Of a stretch of 7,395 nt of DNA, positions 1-4,734 are shown in pieces (within the stretch, counting starts at the first letter, position 1; every line of letters begins with the position of its first letter). The notes under the pieces are model-generated. The model saw only the letters and a list, made by a program, of their open reading frames with translations, ran no database searches and was not told where the DNA came from. This stretch comes from SAR324 cluster bacterium (lineage in GTDB: Bacteria > SAR324 > JACQKK01), in NCBI GenBank assembly GCA_022572825.1, contig JACZVE010000147.1, positions 1 to 7,395 on the forward strand. The letters are read 5' to 3'. A program made the translations under genes and the position numbers.

Positions 1-230
1 TGATGGCCCGCCTGCCGGAGATCCGAATCCCCACTCTTGTGGTCGGCGGGAGCGATGACCGTATGGCGCCGCAAAAGTTTGCGGAGTTTTTGGCGAAGGG
101 AATTGCCGGGGCGCGGCTGGAAATCCTGACTCCCAGCAGTCACTACCCGATGGTGGAGCAAGAAGAGGGATTCAACCGGTCTTTGGAGGCCTTTTTATCT
201 GCCGCGGCTCCCACGAGCGCCGGCGACTGA
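1..230 (+). CDS. alpha/beta hydrolase, C-terminal part (5' partial)
   Basis: The gene enters from outside the window; only about 75 C-terminal residues are visible, reading from base 3 to the TGA at 228-230. The fragment has the typical end of an alpha/beta-hydrolase fold. A beta strand (IPTLVVGG) leads to the acid-loop motif GSDDRMAP, whose second Asp (spaced D-x-x-x-P) is the likely catalytic acid. A strand LEIL is followed by SSHYPMVEQ, whose His is the likely catalytic base. The final amphipathic helix ends in LEAFLSA. The nucleophile elbow and oxyanion residues lie upstream, so esterase, lipase, C-C hydrolase or haloperoxidase-type activity cannot be told apart. The ATG at base 3 is almost certainly an internal Met, because the fold cannot start there. 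The gene converges with the remnant on the other strand and overlaps its open frame by about 59 bp. Confidence 0.85.
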   Translation, partial: MARLPEIRIPTLVVGGSDDRMAPQKFAEFLAKGIAGARLEILTPSSHYPMVEQEEGFNRSLEAFLSAAAPTSAGD

Positions 231-426
231 CGACAGCAGACGGAAAGTATGCAGAAAAAAACAGGAGGCCTTTGATCTGGTTTTCGATCACCACGCGCAC
301 GGCTGCCTGGTCCGTGGTGCTGAGAGGCATCGCGCCATCCTGCGCGGCAAGCGCCGCCGGGGGCAGCGCCAGCACGAGCAACGATGCCGCCGCCACGAAT
401 CCCGCCACGAATCCCTGTGCTTTCAT
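172..426 (-). pseudogene. truncated DUF4864-like secreted protein remnant
   Basis: An 84-codon frame on the - strand. ATG at 426-424 is preceded by AAGG (439-436) at 9-nt spacing, so this start is chosen over upstream codons that precede the ribosome site. Residues 1-28 form a clear Sec signal peptide: MK, a hydrophobic core rich in A, L and V, then PPAALAA before QDGA. Residues 36-52 (LSTTDQAAVRVVIENQIK) resemble the opening helix of DUF4864 proteins, which from memory continue with an A-F-x-x-D-D motif and about 90 more residues. Here that continuation is absent: from about base 270 the frame goes through a run of seven T, a low-complexity tail, and into the antisense of the hydrolase 3' end. 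I infer a gene decayed by deletion. A short functional secreted peptide is possible but less likely. It lies downstream of the acyltransferase gene on the same strand, with 138 bp between them and no convincing terminator. Confidence 0.55.
264..273. repeat. 10-bp direct repeat copy (GGAGGCCTTT), partner at 185-194
   Basis: The same ten bases occur at 185-194, inside the hydrolase 3' end, and at 264-273, exactly where family resemblance in the secreted-protein remnant stops. The spacing is 79 bp. It could be a trace of illegitimate recombination that removed most of the remnant gene, or chance in GC-rich DNA. Confidence 0.4.
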
Positions 427-564
427 AGGCACCATCCTTAGTTGGGGGTTCTCGCAGGAGATCCCGTTCCTATCTCTGAAACGTCCCGCCGGCGCGCGCG
501 GTCCTCCCACGCCGCCTTCCGTCCGTGACGTCCGGCCAGCATAGCGCAATCTGCGATGCGCCCC

Positions 565-1728
565 TCATTTCCCCGCCAGGCGAACCTCTTCCTTGAGCTC
601 GCTCTGGGCGGTGAGGTGTTCGATGATCAGGCCCATGCGCTCGCGCTCGCGTGCCAGGTGCCGGCCCACCGCCTCGCGCAGGGCGGGGTGCACCAGGTAG
701 TGCGCGCTGCGCGTGGGCTGGGGGTCGAATCCGCGCAGCTGCTTGAAGTCGCCGCCGGCGCCGGGCTCCATGCGCCGCAGACCGTTGGCGATGCAGTGCT
801 CGATGGCGGCGTAATAGCAAACGTTGAAGTGCAGGTGTTTCACCTCCCCGAAGGTGCCCCAGTAGCGGCCGTAGAAGACGCCCCCTTTCTGCACGTTGAA
901 CGTGCCGGCGATGATGCGTCCTTCGTGCTCTGCGACGACGAAGCACAGGTTGCGCTTGAAGCGCTCTGCCATCAGGTCGAAGAAGCGCGCGTTGAGGTAG
1001 AGCCGTCCCCAGTAGAGCTTGTCGACATGCTCCTGGTACAGCCGGTATAGGGTGGGCACGATCGCGTCGGGAATCTCGTCCCCCTGCAGCACGCGGATGG
1101 CGATATCCCGGTCGGCCATCTCGCGCCGCTCGCGGCGGATCTTGGTGCGGCGCTTGCTGCGAAAGGCCTGCAGGTAGTCCTCGAAGGTCCGGTAACCGTG
1201 ATTTTCCCAGTGATATTGCAGGCCCACCCGCTCCAGAAAACCAAGCGGGCGCAACGCCTCGACCTCGTCCGAATGGCAAAAGTTCACGTGAATCGAGGAG
1301 AGCTGGTTTTGCTCGCAGAGCCCTATCAGCACCTCTCCCATCACGCGGATCAGCTCGGCGCGCGGCTGCCCCGGGGCGGTGAGAAACCGCACTCCATTGG
1401 CCGGCGTGAAGGGCACGGCCACCAGCAGCTTGGGGTAGTAGGCCACGCCGGCGCTCTGCGCGGCATAGGCCCACTCGTAGTCGAACACGAACTCGCCCTC
1501 GCTGTGGCCTTTCAGATACAGCGGGCAGGCGGCGACGAGCCGGCCGCCCAGCTCCACGGTCAGGTGATGGGGGCTCCAGCCGGTCTCCGGTCTTACGCAG
1601 CCCGCCTCCTCCAGGCTGGCCAGCCAGTCCCACTCCAGGAACGGGCTCTCCCCGCCCACCAGCGCATCCCATTGCGCGCGGTCGACGGCGCGAATGTCGT
1701 TGACGATGCGGATCTTCCACTCGCTCAT
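565..1728 (-). CDS. FemAB/GNAT-like acyltransferase of the COG3146 type
   Basis: A 387-aa cytoplasmic protein of the usual length for COG3146 (the FemAB-like family formerly DUF482, often annotated as 'peptidogalycan biosynthesis protein' or GNAT N-acyltransferase). Visible family signatures include the N-terminal SPFLEWDWLASLE (28-40). Next comes PLYLKGHSEGEFVFDYEWA (69-87), followed by YYPKLLVAVPFTP (97-109). A basic helix lies at 190-203 (RSKRRTKIRRERRE). The C-terminal GNAT-like core spans about 260-345, with strand LCFVVAEHEGRIIAGTFNV, YGRYWGTF (286-293), FNVCYYAAIEHCIANGL (301-317) and GGDFKQLRGFDPQPTRSAHY (325-344). The family is thought to move an acyl or aminoacyl group, by analogy with FemAB, but its substrate is not established. 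ATG at 1728 has GAGGAG at 1737-1732, close to the start. A promoter candidate lies at 1893-1920. The next gene downstream is the secreted-protein remnant. Confidence 0.9.
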   Translation of the reverse strand: MSEWKIRIVNDIRAVDRAQWDALVGGESPFLEWDWLASLEEAGCVRPETGWSPHHLTVELGGRLVAACPLYLKGHSEGEFVFDYEWAYAAQSAGVAYYPKLLVAVPFTPANGVRFLTAPGQPRAELIRVMGEVLIGLCEQNQLSSIHVNFCHSDEVEALRPLGFLERVGLQYHWENHGYRTFEDYLQAFRSKRRTKIRRERREMADRDIAIRVLQGDEIPDAIVPTLYRLYQEHVDKLYWGRLYLNARFFDLMAERFKRNLCFVVAEHEGRIIAGTFNVQKGGVFYGRYWGTFGEVKHLHFNVCYYAAIEHCIANGLRRMEPGAGGDFKQLRGFDPQPTRSAHYLVHPALREAVGRHLARERERMGLIIEHLTAQSELKEEVRLAGK

Positions 1729-2031
1729 GGGCTCCTCGGCGGCAGTGGGACGCGCTGCATGGGGTGCTGCGCGTGAGGAACCCGCGTTACCTCTCGCGGG
1801 GGCGTGCAGCCGATCGAGCCATCACTTGCCCGTGAAATTTCGGACGCGACCCACCGTCATCGATATCCAGCACGACGTACACCGGCGAAAGCATTTTACA
1901 CCCATGCAGAAGTCTGGCAACTTGGATAGATATGACACTCGCGGCCCGCGCGGCGCTTCGCAGGCATCCCACGCCGCATCTACCGGCCGCATTCGCCGCC
2001 TATTTTTCATCGCACCTGCCCCGGAACAACG
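1729..2031. other. divergent intergenic region
   Basis: About 300 bp separate the leftward acyltransferase gene from the rightward ATPase gene. It contains a perfect 6-bp inverted repeat (CCCGCG 1781-1786, CGCGGG 1795-1800, 8-nt loop, no T tract) and a - strand sigma70-like promoter at 1893-1920. I see no convincing + strand promoter for the ATPase gene. The short frames here have no recognisable motif and I treat them as noncoding. Confidence 0.6.
1893..1920 (-). promoter_or_regulatory. sigma70-like promoter for the acyltransferase gene
   Basis: Reading the - strand, TTGCCA (1920-1915) is followed after 16 bp by TAAAAT (1898-1893). Both are close to the -35 and -10 consensus. The predicted start near 1886 gives a leader of roughly 158 nt before the ATG at 1728. 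Sequence match only. Confidence 0.5.
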
Positions 2032-2967
2032 ATGGCCAAGCAACGCGGAACGGACAACCGGATGGTAAACCTGGACGGCGTGGAGCTGCGGCTGGCGCTG
2101 CCGGACGAAATGCCCATCCTGGCGGTGGGCTCCGAAGCGGTAAAGAACCAGCTTCGCGCGTGTTGGCTCACCCACAAGCGCTCCAAGGAGCCGCCGCTTT
2201 CTCCCCGCGTGCTGGGGCCGCCGGGCGTCGGCAAGACCACCTTGGCCTTCACCGTGGCGCGGGAGTTCACCAAGGAGGTCTACATCTTCCAGTGCACCTC
2301 CGACACGCGCCCGGAAGACCTGCTGGTGACGCCGGTGATCGACTCGGGGCAGACCATCCGCTACCACGCCTCGGCCCTGACCACGGCGATGATCCGGGGC
2401 GGCGTTTGCATCCTGGACGAAGGCAACCGCATGAGCGAGAAGAGCTGGGCCTCCCTGGCGCCGCTGCTGGACAATCGACGCTACGTGGAATCCATCATCG
2501 CCGGGATCAAGATTCACGCCCATCCGGAGTTTCGTGCGGCGGTGACCATGAACGAGGATTCGGCCACCTACGAGATTCCCGAGTACATCCTCTCGCGGCT
2601 GCAGCCCCAGGTGCGGGTGAGCTTTCCGTCCGCCGAGGAGGAAAAGGAGATCATGCGGGTCAACCTGCCTCACTCCGACGAGGAGTTGCTGAGCCTGGTC
2701 TCGGAGTTCCTGGGCCGCTGCCACAAGTACGAGCTGCCGGTCGCCTCACGGGACGGCATCCACATCATCCGCTACGCCGAGCGGCTGGTGGAAAAAATGG
2801 TCATCAGCCCGCCGGAGGCCATCACACAGGCCGCCAATCAGATCGTGGGCGAGGAGCACGCGCGATACCTGGACCCCACCTTCGAGCCGCCGGAGGAGCC
2901 GTCCATCAGTTTTGCCGACGCCGAGTTCTTCCTCACTCGCTTCAAGCCCAGCGACAGGAGCAACTGA
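2032..2967 (+). CDS. MoxR-type AAA+ ATPase
   Basis: A 311-aa single-domain AAA+ protein of the MoxR/AAA_5 (CbbQ/NorQ-like) group, which uses ATP hydrolysis to remodel or activate partner proteins, often one with a VWA domain. Motifs are complete: Walker A GPPGVGKT (62-69), Walker B VCILDE (125-130), sensor 1 in TMNED (172-176, Asn174), arginine finger in ILSRLQP (186-192, Arg189), and the lid with ASRDGIHIIRYAERL (238-252). The segment EGNRMSEKSWASLAPLLD (130-147), followed by NRRYVESIIAGIKI, is very conserved in a widespread uncharacterised family as I recall it. ATG 2032 is the first start in the frame; the ribosome site is weak (CGGAAC about 5 nt upstream). The alternative ATG at 2062 would remove ten poorly conserved residues. 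No VWA gene lies beside it; the next genes are a permease, an unknown protein and a TraB/ChaN-like protein. It is probably cytoplasmic. The assignment to the MoxR type is firm; the target is unknown. Confidence 0.92.
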   Translation: MAKQRGTDNRMVNLDGVELRLALPDEMPILAVGSEAVKNQLRACWLTHKRSKEPPLSPRVLGPPGVGKTTLAFTVAREFTKEVYIFQCTSDTRPEDLLVTPVIDSGQTIRYHASALTTAMIRGGVCILDEGNRMSEKSWASLAPLLDNRRYVESIIAGIKIHAHPEFRAAVTMNEDSATYEIPEYILSRLQPQVRVSFPSAEEEKEIMRVNLPHSDEELLSLVSEFLGRCHKYELPVASRDGIHIIRYAERLVEKMVISPPEAITQAANQIVGEEHARYLDPTFEPPEEPSISFADAEFFLTRFKPSDRSN

Positions 2968-2971
2968 GCCG

Positions 2972-3019
2972 CCGCGGGCGGCCATTCCCGCGGGCGATCG
3001 TTCCCGCGGGCGGCGGATC
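2972..3019. repeat. three tandem 16-bp GC-rich units
   Basis: Units at 2972-2987, 2988-3003 and 3004-3019 share CCGCGGGCG at the same phase, followed by a variable 7-bp part (gccattc, atcgttc, gcggatc). The array begins five bases after the ATPase stop codon. The second and third units contain the palindrome CCCGCGGG, so the transcript could form alternative GC hairpins. No T tract follows, so a classical intrinsic terminator is not supported. Confidence 0.75.
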
Positions 3020-3118
3020 CAGCGGCACCTGCAATGAGGCGTGCCAGGCTGCCCTCGCGGAAAATGGCCGCGAACGGCGGCCGGCGGCAGTCGAACAACG
3101 GGACGCGCCGTGGCGCCG

Positions 3119-3850
3119 ATGCAGGAGCTGATTTCCGCCGACCTGGCGCTGGCGATGACAGTGGCGACGGTGGCGGGCCTGATGCGGGGCTTCACGGGTT
3201 TCGGCTCGGGCATGCTGATGGCGCCCGTCTTTGCCATCCTCTTCGGCCCGGTGGAGACGGTGGCGATCGTCGTTCTGATGGAGCTGCTGGTCAGCGTGCA
3301 GCTCGTACCGCGGGCGCTGGCGCACGTGCAATGGCGCTTCGTCGCGGCCCTGGGCTTGGCGGCGATGGTCTTCATGCCGGTGGGCAGCCGGTTGCTGGCG
3401 ACCGCCGATCCGGCGCTGCTGACGCGCGTCATGGCCGGGCTGGTGCTCGTGTTCGTGGTGGTGCTGATGGCGGGCTGGCGCTACGAGGGGGAAAAGCGGC
3501 TGCTGACGACGCTGGGTGTGGGCGCCGTTTCCGGCACGCTGATGGCGGCCACCAGCATGGGCAATCCCCCGGTGCTGCTGTACATGCTGTCTGGCCGGGA
3601 CGCGGCCGCGACCAACCGCGCCAACATCATTGCCTTCTTCGCGGTGACGCAGGCCGTGCTGCTGGGTGTGATGGGCGCCATGGGTCTGCTCTCCTGGTCG
3701 CCGGTGTGGCGGGCGCTGCTGCTGCTGCCGGGGTTCATGCTGGCCGCATGGATCGGCAGCCGGCTCTTCCGCGAGTCCGGCGAAGCGCTCTACCGCCGGG
3801 TCGCTTTCGTATTCCTGCTGGGCGTGGCGGTCTACGGCCTGCTGCGCTGA
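3119..3850 (+). CDS. TauE/SafE-family permease (sulfite exporter-like)
   Basis: A 243-aa inner-membrane protein made almost wholly of hydrophobic helices, about eight by eye, which is the usual size and topology of the TauE/SafE (DUF81) family. The first half-repeat motif is GLMRGFTGFGSGMLMAP (20-36). The second half has GTLMAATSMGNPPVLLYMLSG (139-159), then TNRANIIAFF, matching the family's internal duplication. Members export or import small sulfur-containing or organic anions such as sulfite or sulfoacetate; nothing in this context fixes the substrate. Two starts are plausible. ATG 3119 gives a normal short N-terminus. GTG 3110 is in frame, adds three residues and has GGGA (3100-3103) at a better distance. 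Longer readings from 3041 add a non-hydrophobic, low-quality segment. The next gene starts 23 bp after the stop, so the two are probably cotranscribed. Confidence 0.88.
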   Translation: MQELISADLALAMTVATVAGLMRGFTGFGSGMLMAPVFAILFGPVETVAIVVLMELLVSVQLVPRALAHVQWRFVAALGLAAMVFMPVGSRLLATADPALLTRVMAGLVLVFVVVLMAGWRYEGEKRLLTTLGVGAVSGTLMAATSMGNPPVLLYMLSGRDAAATNRANIIAFFAVTQAVLLGVMGAMGLLSWSPVWRALLLLPGFMLAAWIGSRLFRESGEALYRRVAFVFLLGVAVYGLLR

Positions 3851-3873
3851 TCCGACCGGGGACCCATACGGCG

Positions 3874-4443
3874 ATGCTGGCGTACATCTTCTGGCACAGG
3901 CCCTACCCGGACGTGGAGCGGGAGGCCTACGAGGCGGCCCTCACCGGGTTCCACGCGCGGTTGGCGGAGGCGTCCTGTCCGGGGCTGCAGGGCTCGGCCG
4001 CCTACCGCATCGCCCCGGCGCCGTGGTTGGGGCAGCAGCCCGGCTACGAGGACTGGAACCTGGTCGATGCGTCCTGGGCGCTGGACCCCTTGAACCGGGT
4101 GGCCGTCTCGGGCAGCATGGAAACCGTGCACGCAGCGGTGGCGAGCCTGATGGATTTCGGCTGTGGCGGGCTGTATTCCCATCTGTTCGGTGACATTGGC
4201 CGGATTCCCCACTCCCGCGTGGTCTGGCTGACGCGCCCGCGCGGCATTCGCTATCAGGAGCCGCTGGAGGACCTGGCCACGACCGTGCAAGGCCCGCTGT
4301 GTTGTTGGCGCCGGCAGATGGTGCTGGGCCCGGCCCCCGAGTTTGCGCTGGTGGGCGATGCGGGGTTCGAGCCGGCGCTTCCGACGGGATGGTCGGCGAT
4401 TAGCGTCGAAAGGGTGCTGCTGGAAACCGGCGGGGCAGGATAG
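3874..4443 (+). CDS. conserved protein of unknown function (189 aa)
   Basis: A soluble protein without signal peptide or membrane segment. It has the pattern of a small conserved family that I remember without a name. An opening MLAYIFWHRP leads to YEAALTGFHARL (19-30), GSAAYRI (40-46), APWL (49-52) and GYEDWNLVDASWALDPLN (57-74). Then come a Gly-rich GGLY (98-101), VVWLTRPRG (116-124) and CWRRQMVLGPAPEFALV (144-160). The YEDW-x-LV segment and the RRQMVLGPAPEF segment look like the most constrained parts and may form a ligand pocket, but no catalytic motif is recognised. ATG 3874 is the first sensible start, 23 bp after the permease stop; a weak GGGGA lies about 12 nt upstream. The close spacing suggests translation from the permease transcript. 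The real gene does not include the longer open frame upstream, which is antiphase to the permease. Confidence 0.75.
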   Translation: MLAYIFWHRPYPDVEREAYEAALTGFHARLAEASCPGLQGSAAYRIAPAPWLGQQPGYEDWNLVDASWALDPLNRVAVSGSMETVHAAVASLMDFGCGGLYSHLFGDIGRIPHSRVVWLTRPRGIRYQEPLEDLATTVQGPLCCWRRQMVLGPAPEFALVGDAGFEPALPTGWSAISVERVLLETGGAG

Positions 4444-4537
4444 CAGCACGGCGCCGGGGCCGACCGCGCATCAGGCACGCATTGACTGAATAGGGGCGAT
4501 TGGAGGTCTCTCGATCCAGGGTGTCGATGAACACTAT

Positions 4538-4568
4538 CCCGGGCAGCGTTACCAGCGATCTGCCCTGG
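4538..4568. repeat. imperfect inverted repeat
   Basis: CCCGGGCAG (4538-4546) can pair with CTGCCCTGG (4560-4568) over nine positions with one mismatch, leaving a 13-nt loop. The right arm ends just before the weak promoter candidate, so an operator is as possible as an RNA hairpin. Confidence 0.45.
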
Positions 4569-4569
4569 T

Positions 4570-4598
4570 TTGGTGACTCTGATATTCGCATCATTAAT
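4570..4598 (+). promoter_or_regulatory. weak sigma70-like promoter candidate
   Basis: TTGGTG (4570-4575) and ATTAAT (4593-4598) are separated by 17 bp in the least GC-rich part of the intergenic region. The -10 matches only 4 of 6 consensus bases. It would transcribe the 662-aa protein gene with a leader of roughly 130 nt that includes the double palindrome. Confidence 0.25.
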
Positions 4599-4670
4599 GG
4601 TGCCTGTTCCATTATCTCCGCACACTTGGTGTAGCAATGCTCTCGCGTCAGAACCCCTCCCCCCAGCCGC

Positions 4671-4705
4671 CTCCCCGTGCACGGAGAGGGGGAGCCGTGC
4701 ACGGG
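4671..4705 (+). repeat. double palindrome / hairpin in the leader
   Basis: CCCGTGCACGG (4674-4684) and CCGTGCACGGG (4695-4705) are an 11-bp perfect inverted repeat with a 10-nt purine loop. Each arm contains the same self-complementary ten bases CCGTGCACGG. A competing fold pairs CTCCCC (4671-4676) with GGGGAG (4689-4694). The element ends 15 bases before the ribosome site of the next gene, so it could act as a repressor site or as a translation-controlling RNA structure. Confidence 0.6.
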
Positions 4706-4734
4706 CCGCAAGCAATGGCGGAGGGTGGGACGCC

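Larger units (their letters stand above)
4444..4734. other. intergenic leader of the 662-aa protein gene
   Basis: About 290 bp without a convincing gene. The section 4530-4640 is visibly less GC-rich than its surroundings and holds an imperfect inverted repeat (4538-4568) and a weak promoter candidate (4570-4598). From 4650 it becomes a C-rich then G-rich stretch with two GTGCAC palindromes. Such CCCCTCC/GGAGAGGGG-type sequences resemble dispersed intergenic repeats of many proteobacteria, but that is recalled and untested. Confidence 0.5.

Noticed and set aside
255..261. A7 homopolymer as a frameshift rescuing the DUF4864-like gene
   Set aside because: Reading either alternative frame past the run gives no family continuation, so a simple indel does not restore the gene.
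470..1720. 416-codon - strand frame overlapping the acyltransferase gene
   Set aside because: Wrong-frame Arg/Pro-rich translation; the neighbouring frame encodes the conserved COG3146 protein.
1781..1800. CCCGCG/CGCGGG hairpin as a terminator
   Set aside because: Only 6 bp, with no T tract on either strand, and positioned upstream of both flanking genes, where no gene needs terminating.
1787..1894. 35-codon - strand frame in the divergent intergenic region
   Set aside because: Its ATG overlaps the -10 hexamer of the promoter candidate, it has no ribosome site and no recognisable pattern.
1822..2724. 300-codon open frame on the - strand opposite the ATPase gene
   Set aside because: It is antisense to a gene with complete AAA+ motifs, is rich in Arg, His, Gly and Gln as expected of GC-rich shadows, and shows no domain.
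1932..3131. 399-codon + strand frame overlapping the ATPase gene
   Set aside because: Low-complexity Ala/Gly/Arg/Pro composition in the wrong frame of a well-supported gene.
3034..3873. Long upstream extension of the 189-aa protein
   Set aside because: This stretch is antiphase to the permease gene and is Gly/Arg/Ala-rich; family-like sequence begins only at the ATG at 3874.
4364..4373. tRNA T-loop-like GGTTCGAGCC
   Set aside because: The flanking bases do not pair as a T stem, no acceptor or anticodon arms are present, and it lies in a coding region.
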